From the NCBI RefSeq assembly GCF_910578895.1, contig NZ_CAJTSC010000063.1, positions 1 through 17,152 of the forward strand: a DNA stretch of 17,152 nucleotides, in the 5' to 3' direction. Below the pieces are notes generated by a model, which was not told the DNA's origin, did no database searches, and saw nothing but the letters and a program-made list of their open reading frames with translations. Below, in pieces: positions 1 through 6,645 of the stretch (the first letter of the stretch is position 1; each line of letters begins with the position of its first letter). Made by a program: the position numbers and the translations under genes. The DNA comes from an uncultured Bacteroides sp. Its GTDB lineage: Bacteria > Bacteroidota > Bacteroidia > Bacteroidales > Bacteroidaceae.

Positions 1-23
1 TTGCTGATTTTCAGCGTTTATTG

Positions 24-108
24 CGGAGAGACAGGGATTCGAACCCCGGGTGCCTCGCAGCACAACGGTTTTCAAGACCGCCGCAATCGACCACTCTGCC
101 ACCTCTCC
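24..108 (-). tRNA. tRNA-Ser (anticodon UGA)
   Basis: Read on the minus strand, this 85-nt sequence folds as a class II tRNA. A 7-bp acceptor stem (GGAGAGG with TCTCTCC, one G-U pair) is followed by discriminator G. The anticodon loop CTTGAAA carries UGA, which reads UCA serine codons. A long variable arm lies between the anticodon and T arms, and the T loop GGTTCGAATCC is standard. CCA is not encoded. A 5-bp hairpin (positions 3-15) lies just downstream, but the terminator region runs off the window. Confidence 0.96.
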
Positions 109-150
109 AAAACTTCTCTTTCAAAAAAGTACTTTTCTCTTAAAGCGGTG

Positions 151-181
151 CAAAGATAACGCTTCTTTTTTAATCTGCAAA
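151..181 (-). promoter_or_regulatory. Promoter of the tRNA-Ser gene
   Basis: On the minus strand a TTTG box (181-178) is followed after 19 nt by TATCTTTG (158-151). This matches the Bacteroides primary-sigma consensus TTTG / TAnnTTTG with normal spacing. The expected start of transcription is near 144, about 36 nt before the mature tRNA. Confidence 0.72.
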
Positions 182-269
182 TAAATTTGAAAAAAAACAG
201 CGTATGTTTCATTAAACAAGTCATTCGTGGTTATTTCATGTTCTGCAGCATAAAAACTATTCATTTTAT

Positions 270-301
270 TATGTAATTACGGAAATATTTCCGTAATTTT
301 G
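270..301 (+). promoter_or_regulatory. Promoter of pflB
   Basis: TATG (270-273; three of four match the -33 TTTG) is followed after 20 nt by TAATTTTG (294-301), an exact TAnnTTTG -7 box. The predicted transcript starts near 308 and leaves a leader of about 46 nt before the ATG at 355. The stretch from 182 to 269 is AT-rich with no other feature I can defend. Confidence 0.6.
275..298. promoter_or_regulatory. 24-bp perfect palindrome, candidate operator of pflB
   Basis: The half-site AATTACGGAAAT is followed directly by its exact reverse complement, giving 24 bp of uninterrupted dyad symmetry. It fills the spacer of the pflB promoter and overlaps the first five bases of the -7 box, which is a repressor-like position. 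The centre GAAATATTTC resembles the middle of Rex operators as I remember them, but the outer CGTAATT arms do not match. A CRP/FNR-type or other dimeric regulator is equally possible. The regulator is unknown. Confidence 0.6.
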
Positions 302-354
302 CACGCACTAAAGGATAACATATCTAAATCACCTTTTTAAACAAAAAAATATTT

Positions 355-2583
355 ATGGAATTAAACAAAACCTTTATTGACGGGCTTTGGAGTAAAGAAA
401 TCAATGTCAGTGATTTCGTTAGTAAAAACCTCACATCCTACACCGGAGACGCATCTTTCTTACAAGGACCTACGGAACGCACCAAACGCATTTGGAACCT
501 CTGTCTGGAAGCTTTGGAAGAAGAAAGAGCCAATAACGGTGTCCGCTCATTAGACCATATCACAGTATCTACCATCACTTCCCACAAAGCAGGCTATATA
601 GATAAGGAAAACGAACTTATCGTAGGCTTGCAAACGGACGAACTGCTGAAACGTGCCATTAAGCCCTTCGGCGGTATCAATGTCGTGGCAAAAGCATGCC
701 ATGAAAACGGGGTGGAAGTGGACGATAAAGTAAAAGATATCTTTACGCACTACCGTAAAACACATAACGATGGCGTATTCGATGTATATACCGAAGAAAT
801 CCGTTCTTTCCGTTCATTAGGTTTCCTTACCGGACTTCCCGACAACTACGCCCGCGGACGTATCATCGGTGATTACCGTCGTCTGGCATTGTACGGAATT
901 GACCGTCTCATCGAAGCCAAAAAGGAAGATTTGCGTAACCTGACCGGTCCTATGACCGAAGCACGCATCCGCCTGCGCGAAGAAGTGGCAGAGCAAATCA
1001 AGGCTTTAAAGGACATCAAGATTATGGGTGAATATTACGGTCTCGACCTCAGCCATCCCGCTACATCTGCCCAAGAAGCCGTACAGTGGGTATATATGGC
1101 ATATCTTGCTGCCGTAAAAGAGCAAGACGGTGCAGCCATGTCATTGGGTAATGTGTCTTCTTTCCTTGATATCTTCATCGAATACGATCTCGCCCACGGT
1201 AACATCGACGAGACATTCGCACAGGAACTGATCGACCAGTTCATCATCAAACTGCGCATGGTACGCCATCTGCGTATGCAGTCTTACAACGATATCTTTG
1301 CCGGAGACCCCACTTGGGTGACCGAAGCCATCGGCGGACGTTTCAACGACGGACGCGTGAAAGTAACGAAGACCTCTTTCCGCTTCCTGCAAACTTTGTA
1401 CAACCTCGGTCCTTCTCCCGAGCCTAACATGACCGTACTGTGGAGTCCCGAACTGCCGGAAGGTTTCAAGGACTTCTGTGCCAAAGTATCCGTAGACACC
1501 AGTTCCATCCAATACGAAAACGACAACCTGATGCGTGAAGTGCGCAACTGCGATGATTACGGTATCGCCTGCTGTGTATCTTACCAAGCCATCGGTAAGC
1601 AAATCCAGTTCTTCGGTGCACGTGCCAACCTTGCCAAAGCATTGTTGCTTGCCATCAACGGCGGACGTTGCGAGAATACCGGAACCGTAATGGTGAAAGG
1701 CATCCCCGTGCTGACTCAAGACACGCTGAACTTCGAAGAAGTAATGAACAATTATAAGAAAGTGCTGACGGAAATTGCCCGTGTATACAATGAGGCAATG
1801 AACATCATCCACTACATGCACGACAAGTATTATTACGAAAAAGCCCAGATGGCATTCGTTGATACCGACCCGCGCATCAACCTTGCTTACGGTGTAGCCG
1901 GTCTTTCCATTGCCATTGACTCGCTGTCTGCCATTAAATATGCCAAAGTAACGGCACGCCGCAACGATATCGGACTGACAGAAGGCTTTGACATCGAGGG
2001 TTCTTTCCCTTGCTTCGGCAACAACGACGACCGCGTAGACCACCTCGGCGTAGACTTGGTATACTACTTCAGCGAAGAGTTGAAGAAACTGCCCGTTTAC
2101 AAGAACGCCCGTCCTACCCTGTCATTGCTGACTATCACCTCCAACGTGATGTACGGAAAGAAAACCGGTGCCACTCCCGACGGCCGTGCCAAAGGTGTTG
2201 CTTTCGCTCCGGGAGCCAACCCGATGCACGGACGCGACAAGAACGGTGCCATCGCCTCTTTGAGTTCTGTAGCCAAACTGCGTTATCGTGACTCCCAAGA
2301 CGGTATCAGCAACACATTCTCCATCGTTCCGAAATCATTAGGTCCTACTGCCGAAGAACGTGTCGAGAACCTGGTTACGATGATGGACGGTTACTTCACC
2401 AAAGGTGCGCACCACCTGAATGTGAACGTACTGAACCGCGAAATGCTGGAAGATGCCATGGAACATCCCGAAAAGTATCCGCAACTCACCATCCGTGTTT
2501 CCGGTTATGCCGTAAATTTCGTGAAGTTGAGCCGCGAACACCAGTTGGAAGTTATCAGCCGCAGTTTCCATGAAAGAATGTAA
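355..2583 (+). CDS. pflB: Formate C-acetyltransferase (pyruvate formate-lyase)
   Basis: This cytoplasmic glycyl-radical enzyme converts pyruvate and CoA to acetyl-CoA and formate during anaerobic fermentation. The 742-residue length is close to the E. coli enzyme (about 760). The catalytic cysteine pair is Cys406-Cys407 within YGIACCVSYQAIG, and the glycyl-radical motif RVSGYAV near the C-terminus places the radical on Gly717. Both signatures together separate it from glycerol dehydratase-type homologues. The ATG at 355 lies about 46 nt after a good promoter and begins a conserved PFL N-terminus; no strong Shine-Dalgarno site is visible, as is usual in Bacteroides. Its activating enzyme follows 311 bp downstream on the same strand, which is wider than normal because a MITE-like element has landed in the gap. 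A palindrome in the promoter suggests repression. Confidence 0.97.
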   Translation: MELNKTFIDGLWSKEINVSDFVSKNLTSYTGDASFLQGPTERTKRIWNLCLEALEEERANNGVRSLDHITVSTITSHKAGYIDKENELIVGLQTDELLKRAIKPFGGINVVAKACHENGVEVDDKVKDIFTHYRKTHNDGVFDVYTEEIRSFRSLGFLTGLPDNYARGRIIGDYRRLALYGIDRLIEAKKEDLRNLTGPMTEARIRLREEVAEQIKALKDIKIMGEYYGLDLSHPATSAQEAVQWVYMAYLAAVKEQDGAAMSLGNVSSFLDIFIEYDLAHGNIDETFAQELIDQFIIKLRMVRHLRMQSYNDIFAGDPTWVTEAIGGRFNDGRVKVTKTSFRFLQTLYNLGPSPEPNMTVLWSPELPEGFKDFCAKVSVDTSSIQYENDNLMREVRNCDDYGIACCVSYQAIGKQIQFFGARANLAKALLLAINGGRCENTGTVMVKGIPVLTQDTLNFEEVMNNYKKVLTEIARVYNEAMNIIHYMHDKYYYEKAQMAFVDTDPRINLAYGVAGLSIAIDSLSAIKYAKVTARRNDIGLTEGFDIEGSFPCFGNNDDRVDHLGVDLVYYFSEELKKLPVYKNARPTLSLLTITSNVMYGKKTGATPDGRAKGVAFAPGANPMHGRDKNGAIASLSSVAKLRYRDSQDGISNTFSIVPKSLGPTAEERVENLVTMMDGYFTKGAHHLNVNVLNREMLEDAMEHPEKYPQLTIRVSGYAVNFVKLSREHQLEVISRSFHERM

Positions 2584-2610
2584 TCGATAAATCGAACCTA
2601 TAACTTCTTT

Positions 2611-2680
2611 AAGGCACGGATTAGACGGATTTCACGGATTAGACAAAAATCCGAAATAACAATCCTGTAATCCGTGCCTT
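2611..2680. terminator. Long inverted repeat after pflB, possible terminator
   Basis: AAGGCACGGATTA (2611-2623) pairs perfectly with TAATCCGTGCCTT (2668-2680), and an inner 7-bp stem CGGATTT/AAATCCG (2626-2632/2647-2653) lies in the loop. A short T-rich run (TCTTTTC) follows the outer stem. The GGATTTCAC core is shared with the inverted repeat at 3699-3758, so this may be a dispersed repeat that also works as a terminator or attenuator between pflB and pflA. Confidence 0.55.
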
Positions 2681-2702
2681 CTTTTCATTACGTTTTTACT
2701 TA

Positions 2703-2866
2703 GAGCCTGTTTAAATTTCGTTTGGTATTGTCTTGAGGGTTCTTTCCGAAAATGTTTTCCGTCCGCCCTAAAAGAACACAGCAGGGCATGTAATGAAGAA
2801 AACGGAAAAAACAACCTCTTCGCGAAAAGCCGATGGAATATTTTAAAGGAAAATTTAAACAGGCTC
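2703..2866. mobile_element. MITE-like element, ~164 bp, between pflB and pflA
   Basis: Perfect 16-bp terminal inverted repeats (GAGCCTGTTTAAATTT at 2703-2718; its reverse complement at 2851-2866) bound a non-coding interior. TTA directly flanks both ends (2700-2702 and 2867-2869), consistent with a 3-bp target-site duplication. TNA targets and GAG-starting ends are typical of IS5-type (IS1031 group) elements, so a transposase supplied in trans from such an element is a reasonable inference. The short minus-strand open frames inside show no recognisable protein features. Together with the preceding inverted repeat, this accounts for most of the 311-bp gap between the two genes. Confidence 0.75.
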
Positions 2867-2894
2867 TTAAACAAACTCTCATCAATAGACGATT

Positions 2895-3620
2895 ATGATC
2901 AATGTTCATTCATACGAATCAATGGGCACATTCGATGGTCCGGGACTACGGCTTGTCGTATTCCTTCAGGGCTGTCCGTTCCGTTGCCTGTATTGTGCCA
3001 ACCCCGATACGATAGACGTAAAAGGAGGTACTCCCACCCCTGCTGACGAAATCCTGCAAATGGCGGTCAGCCAAAAAGCTTTTTTTGGAAAGAAAGGGGG
3101 CATTACTTTTTCCGGTGGCGAACCGACCTTGCAGGCAGAGGAATTGATACCTCTGTTCAAGGAGTTGAAAGCCAACGGCATCCACATCTGTCTCGACACC
3201 AATGGCGGTATTTGGAATGAGAAGGTAGAAGAGTTGTTAAACCTGACGGACCTGGTACTATTGGATATCAAAGAGTTCAACCCCATACGCCACCGCACAC
3301 TGACCGGACGCAGCAATGAGCAAACCCTACGTACCGCCGCCTGGTTGGAACAACAAGGACACCCGTTCTGGCTACGCTATGTCTTAGTGCCCGGATACAG
3401 TGATTTCGAGGAAGACATACGCGGCATGGGCGAGCTGTTCGGCAGATACCAAAGCATACAACGGGTAGAAATACTCCCCTACCACCGCTTAGGAGTACAT
3501 AAATATGAAGCTATGGGATGGGATTATCAATTAAAAGAAGTAGTAGAGAACTCTCCCGAGCAATTGGAACGAGCCGAAAATCTTTTTAAAACATACTTTA
3601 CCACAGTCGTGGTAAATTGA
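2895..3620 (+). CDS. pflA: Pyruvate formate-lyase activating enzyme
   Basis: This radical SAM enzyme abstracts a hydrogen from the active-site glycine of PflB to create its glycyl radical. The protein has 241 residues, close to E. coli PflA (about 246). Cys27, Cys31 and Cys34 in GCPFRCLYCANPD form the CxxxCxxC site for the [4Fe-4S] cluster, and SGGEP (residues 73-77) is the SAM-binding GGE motif. There is no extra ferredoxin insert, as expected for PflA rather than the larger glycyl-radical activases. The ATG at 2895 starts the conserved N-terminus about 28 nt after the MITE right end. I see no convincing promoter directly upstream, so expression probably depends on read-through from pflB or on the inserted element. 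Confidence 0.96.
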   Translation: MINVHSYESMGTFDGPGLRLVVFLQGCPFRCLYCANPDTIDVKGGTPTPADEILQMAVSQKAFFGKKGGITFSGGEPTLQAEELIPLFKELKANGIHICLDTNGGIWNEKVEELLNLTDLVLLDIKEFNPIRHRTLTGRSNEQTLRTAAWLEQQGHPFWLRYVLVPGYSDFEEDIRGMGELFGRYQSIQRVEILPYHRLGVHKYEAMGWDYQLKEVVENSPEQLERAENLFKTYFTTVVVN

Positions 3621-3698
3621 TGAAAGTATGTCAAAACAAAAACCCACTTACTCTTTGTTTCTTTTCAAATGCTGATTAGGGACATTTACTGAATATCC

Positions 3699-3758
3699 CT
3701 GATTACGCGGATTTCACAGAAAAAGAATAAAGAAAACCTATGAAATCCGCGTAATCAG
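3699..3758. terminator. 18-bp-arm inverted repeat between converging genes
   Basis: CTGATTACGCGGATTTCA (3699-3716) is perfectly complementary to 3741-3758 across a 24-nt loop. It lies between the plus-strand pflA (ends 3620) and the minus-strand anti-sigma gene (ends 3804), where a bidirectional terminator is expected. There is no clear T-tract. The core matches the repeat after pflB, so it may belong to a dispersed palindromic repeat family. Confidence 0.6.
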
Positions 3759-3803
3759 TATCTGAAAGAAACCTTCACGTGTATTTTGATATGTCTCGTT
3801 TAA

Positions 3804-5120
3804 TCAGTAGGTCAACCGTATCCCTCCCTGTAACGTAAAGTTGCAGGGATTTTCTTTTCTTATTGTCTGAACATCGGACCCGTCATCGAAGAAATGAGAC
3901 ACTCCCGGCTCCACATAGATGCCTACCCTGCCATTGATATTATACTGCGCACCTACAGCCCCCATCACCGAGAATTGCAGCGGCTTCACCGTTTCGCTTT
4001 TACTTCCGAGTTTTCCGTAAACACATTTTTCCATAGCACCACCGGCAGAAACATACATGATGAAAGACTTCTTATCCACAAAGTTCCAGTTTGCCCGCAC
4101 AGGAATGCCCAAGTAGTGCAACTTTTGGCTGACCTTCTCCGAATTTCCGGCAAATTTCACATCCGAAGCAAGATACGTGTATGTCAATCCGGTCTCTACA
4201 GAGAACCCTTTCGCCAGTCCTTTACGTACCGAAAAGCCAAAAGACAAAGGCTGCTTGTGGCTGATATCCGTTATCTGTTCCGCCTCTCTCAACAAGTAAG
4301 GCATACCATCCCTGAAAACGAGTTCCTGCCCCTCCGGCACTTCCATTATTCCATTAGCCACCGTAGAAAGGTCAACCTTTCCGCCGAAAGTCGGACCGGC
4401 TTGCAACAAACCGCTTTCATCCATACCGTTTCCCGAAATCAATCCGCCGGTATTTCCGACGGAGAGCCCTACCGACCAGTTCTGCGATTTCTCCCGCTTC
4501 GTTTCCCCTACCGGCAAGTGCAACTTATCCCTGCCGGACGGACGATGGCGTTCCACCTGTTGCTTCTCCGACCGTTCCTCTCCGATTGCCTCAACCGCTG
4601 CCTCCTGATACACCGTTTCCGATTGTTCACGCATATTCTCTTCCCGAATTTCCTGCCCGACATCCAAACGCTGCGTCTCCTCTTCTCCTTCCGTCTTATC
4701 CGCAACAAGCAGTTGCTGCGCCAGCAAAGAGTGCCTGTTTGTACCCGTCATCGATACTTGTTCCTGCCCACGACAGCCGGGTTCCGCTACCTCCATCCGT
4801 ATCTCCGGTAACCGCTGCTCGGGCAGTCTGTCCGGAACAACTGTTGCCAATACCGGTGTAGCCGTATTCCGCACTTCCTCTCCCACAGGGCTTTGTAGCA
4901 ACCATACACTGACCGACGACACGGCAACAAGCAGCACCGCAGCCGCAGCTACAGCCCAGCGGCGGAAAGGAATCCTCCGCCATCCGGCAACTACCGGTGT
5001 TACCGGATGTTCCGAAGCCGCCAAATCCCTTTCAATCCGTTCCCAACCGGAAACGGATAGCGGTTCGGCATAATCGTCCAACCGCTCCTTTATCTTTCGC
5101 ATCCACAATTCATCTTCCAT
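3804..5120 (-). CDS. Dual-membrane-spanning anti-sigma factor (Dma-like) with outer-membrane beta-barrel
   Basis: This 438-residue protein has no cleavable signal peptide. Residues 1-54 form a charged cytoplasmic segment containing SGWERIERDL, like the short sigma-binding segments of Bacteroidota anti-sigma proteins. One hydrophobic helix follows at about 55-75 (WAVAAAAVLLVAVSSVSVWLL). A long charged, Glu-rich periplasmic linker spans roughly 76-210, and a beta-rich C-terminus spans about 213-438 with the porin-like signature LHYLGIPVRANWNF (335-348) and ending in GGIRLTY. That order implies an N-terminus in the cytoplasm and a barrel in the outer membrane, as described for the Dma family of Bacteroides thetaiotaomicron, which controls vesiculation. 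It lies 13 nt behind the ECF sigma gene, with a strong AAAGGAG ribosome site in the gap. Assignment to Dma is by architecture and synteny, not alignment. Confidence 0.8.
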   Translation of the reverse strand: MEDELWMRKIKERLDDYAEPLSVSGWERIERDLAASEHPVTPVVAGWRRIPFRRWAVAAAAVLLVAVSSVSVWLLQSPVGEEVRNTATPVLATVVPDRLPEQRLPEIRMEVAEPGCRGQEQVSMTGTNRHSLLAQQLLVADKTEGEEETQRLDVGQEIREENMREQSETVYQEAAVEAIGEERSEKQQVERHRPSGRDKLHLPVGETKREKSQNWSVGLSVGNTGGLISGNGMDESGLLQAGPTFGGKVDLSTVANGIMEVPEGQELVFRDGMPYLLREAEQITDISHKQPLSFGFSVRKGLAKGFSVETGLTYTYLASDVKFAGNSEKVSQKLHYLGIPVRANWNFVDKKSFIMYVSAGGAMEKCVYGKLGSKSETVKPLQFSVMGAVGAQYNINGRVGIYVEPGVSHFFDDGSDVQTIRKENPCNFTLQGGIRLTY

Positions 5121-5133
5121 ACCTCTCTCCTTT

Positions 5134-5682
5134 TTATGCGTTTTTTTCCATCCACTTCTTCACTTTACCCGCCAAAGCCGCTTTAGCACGTACCAACTGC
5201 GAAGCCGATGATTTTTCATTAATGCCCAGCAACCGGGCTATTTCCTTATGAGATTTATCTTCAAAAACAAATAAGTTGAATACGGTACGGTAGCCGGCAG
5301 GAAGCTCGCTTATAAATTGCATCAACACCTTTTGGGGAATAGTATCCACCGCCAAAGCATCCGGTTCATCATACACCTCCGGCACATTGTCCAGCGCAGC
5401 AGACTGGTTCATCACATCATTCTTCCGCAGATATTGCAACACCGTATTCACCATCACACGCTCCATCCATGCCCGCAAAGAACCCTCTCCGCGCCAAGTG
5501 AACTTATCGAAAGAGTCGAATAGTTTCAGAAAGCCGTCGTGCATCAGGTCCTGTGCGGTCTCCCGGTCACCGGCATAACGCAAACATACGCCGAGCATCC
5601 GCCCCGCATACCGTTCGTACAGTTCCTTGCGGGCAAGATTATCTCCTTGCCTACAGCGTTCTGCCAATGCCTGTTCTTCCAT
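5134..5682 (-). CDS. ECF RNA polymerase sigma factor (Das-like)
   Basis: This 182-residue sigma-70 family protein has only the sigma2 and sigma4 regions, as ECF factors do. Sigma2 covers about 20-90, with DRETAQDLMHDGFLKLF for -10 recognition and core binding and FTWRGEGSLRAWMERVMVN at 61-79. Sigma4 covers about 115-175, with a helix-turn-helix around HKEIARLLGINEKSSASQLVRA-type residues (145-166). It would direct RNA polymerase to envelope-related promoters and is presumably held inactive by the downstream anti-sigma barrel protein in the same operon. The ATG at 5682 was chosen because it gives the full sigma2 N-terminus and follows a promoter motif by 26 nt. In B. thetaiotaomicron the comparable factor Das1 was placed in ECF21; I infer the same group here. 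Confidence 0.9.
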   Translation of the reverse strand: MEEQALAERCRQGDNLARKELYERYAGRMLGVCLRYAGDRETAQDLMHDGFLKLFDSFDKFTWRGEGSLRAWMERVMVNTVLQYLRKNDVMNQSAALDNVPEVYDEPDALAVDTIPQKVLMQFISELPAGYRTVFNLFVFEDKSHKEIARLLGINEKSSASQLVRAKAALAGKVKKWMEKNA

Positions 5683-5708
5683 TCTCTCTTAACACGTGTT
5701 TATCTTAT

Positions 5709-5734
5709 AAATACAACAATCGCAAAAATACTGC
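5709..5734 (-). promoter_or_regulatory. Putative ECF-sigma promoter of the sigma/anti-sigma operon
   Basis: Read on the minus strand, GCAGTATTTTTGC (5734-5722) is followed after seven bases by GTATTT (5714-5709), ending 26 nt before the sigma-factor ATG. The same 26-nt layout occurs in the divergent promoter at 5784-5809 (20 of 26 identical). TATTTTTG (5730-5723) also fits a primary-sigma -7 box, but no TTTG lies at the right distance upstream, so autoregulation by the ECF factor is the preferred reading. Confidence 0.5.
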
Positions 5735-5783
5735 ATCCGGCAGATACGGAATTCATTCTTTATCTTCTTTAACAAACCAGCAA

Positions 5784-5809
5784 GCAGTATTTGTGCTGTT
5801 CCGGTATTT
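5784..5809 (+). promoter_or_regulatory. Putative ECF-sigma promoter of the NigD-like gene
   Basis: GCAGTATTTGTGC (5784-5796), then seven bases, then GTATTT (5804-5809), 48 nt before the lipoprotein ATG. It matches the motif upstream of the divergent sigma gene at 20 of 26 positions with no gap. No primary-sigma promoter with proper spacing is visible here. Confidence 0.5.
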
Positions 5810-5857
5810 TCCGAATATAAAATCCAAATTACAAAACCAATAAAAAGACCTCTACTT

Positions 5858-6562
5858 ATGAAAAAGTCAAGAACTACATTAGCCGCATTTCTGTTGCTGC
5901 TCATCGCCACTCCCGTACTGCAATCCTGCTTAGACGACTGGGACGACAGTGAACGCTCGTCGCTCACCATCGGCACCGTGCGAATCATCGATGGAAAAGA
6001 TTATTACTTCGCGCTTGATGAGGGCACCAAAATGTTTCCCGGCGACACCGCCCAAATCAACAATTACACACTGATAGAAGGGCAACGCGCTTTTGTATAT
6101 TTCAACCTATTGGACGAGAAAGCAGACGGTTACGATTATAATGCCAAAATCAACCACATAGAGAATATCCTTACCAAAGACATCTACTTCATGCCTGCCG
6201 AAAAGGCCGACAGCATTGGCGACGACCGTATCAACATCACCAACATGTGGATTACGGACAATTATCTGAACATCCAATACCAGCTATACCACAGCGGAGA
6301 CAAAGAGAAGAAACACATGCTGAATCTGGTAGTCAACGAAGCGTCCGACAATAAGCACGACAAAGAAGGCTACATCACGCTGGAGTTCCGCCAAAACGCC
6401 CACGGTGATGAGCCACGTGTGCCGGGACAAGGACTCGTCTCCTTCAAGTTGGACAAGATAGCCGATCAAATGACAGGAAAAACCGGTCTCAATATCCGTG
6501 TAAAAAGCATGTACGACGGTGAACGCTATATGACCATCGACTTCGGCAAAGAGAAGGACTGA
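5858..6562 (+). CDS. NigD-like lipoprotein
   Basis: This 234-residue protein has a lipoprotein signal (MKKSRTTLAAFLLLLIATPV) and lipobox LQSC with the lipidated cysteine at residue 24. An acidic stretch DDWDDSE follows, consistent with outer-membrane or surface export in Bacteroides. The body matches the two-part NigD-like family in pattern: an N-terminal beta domain (about 37-110, GTVRIIDGKDYYFALDEG) and a C-terminal domain starting near NITNMWITDNYLNIQY. The biochemical role of the family is not known. It is transcribed away from the sigma/anti-sigma operon and shares its promoter motif, so it is probably a direct target. In B. thetaiotaomicron a NigD-family gene next to das1/dma1 is, as I recall, linked to vesicle overproduction. 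Confidence 0.85.
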   Translation: MKKSRTTLAAFLLLLIATPVLQSCLDDWDDSERSSLTIGTVRIIDGKDYYFALDEGTKMFPGDTAQINNYTLIEGQRAFVYFNLLDEKADGYDYNAKINHIENILTKDIYFMPAEKADSIGDDRINITNMWITDNYLNIQYQLYHSGDKEKKHMLNLVVNEASDNKHDKEGYITLEFRQNAHGDEPRVPGQGLVSFKLDKIADQMTGKTGLNIRVKSMYDGERYMTIDFGKEKD

Positions 6563-6582
6563 CCTGTTCTTTGCCCCCTTTG

Positions 6583-6614
6583 CTTGTTCCGAAGATTTCT
6601 ATATCGTATCTTTG
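6583..6614 (+). promoter_or_regulatory. Promoter of the EamA transporter gene
   Basis: CTTG (6583-6586) is followed after 20 nt by TATCTTTG (6607-6614), an exact TAnnTTTG -7 box. Transcription would begin near 6621, which lies downstream of an in-frame ATG at 6571 and supports the later start at 6646. Confidence 0.55.
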
Positions 6615-6645
6615 CAGCCTATTTCATAAACAACTTTCTACAATC

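Noticed and set aside
1141..2043. 300-residue open frame on the minus strand inside pflB
   Set aside because: It lies wholly opposite a clear pflB, shows no recognisable domain and has the composition of an antisense shadow.
2632..2909. Short minus-strand open frames (69-80 residues) between pflB and pflA
   Set aside because: They run through the inverted repeat and MITE-like element and give low-complexity Phe/Lys/Arg-rich peptides, with no sign of a transposase.
3894..4811. 305-residue open frame on the plus strand opposite the anti-sigma/barrel gene
   Set aside because: Rich in Arg, His and Leu with no domain, and fully antisense to a gene with good family features. It is a codon-bias shadow.
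5790..5812. TTTG plus TATTTTCC as a primary-sigma promoter for the NigD-like gene
   Set aside because: The spacing is only 11 nt instead of about 19-21, so an ECF-type promoter fits better.
6571..6645. Upstream in-frame ATG giving a 25-residue longer EamA protein
   Set aside because: It overlaps the predicted promoter and lies upstream of the expected transcription start; the extension does not look like a DMT N-terminus.
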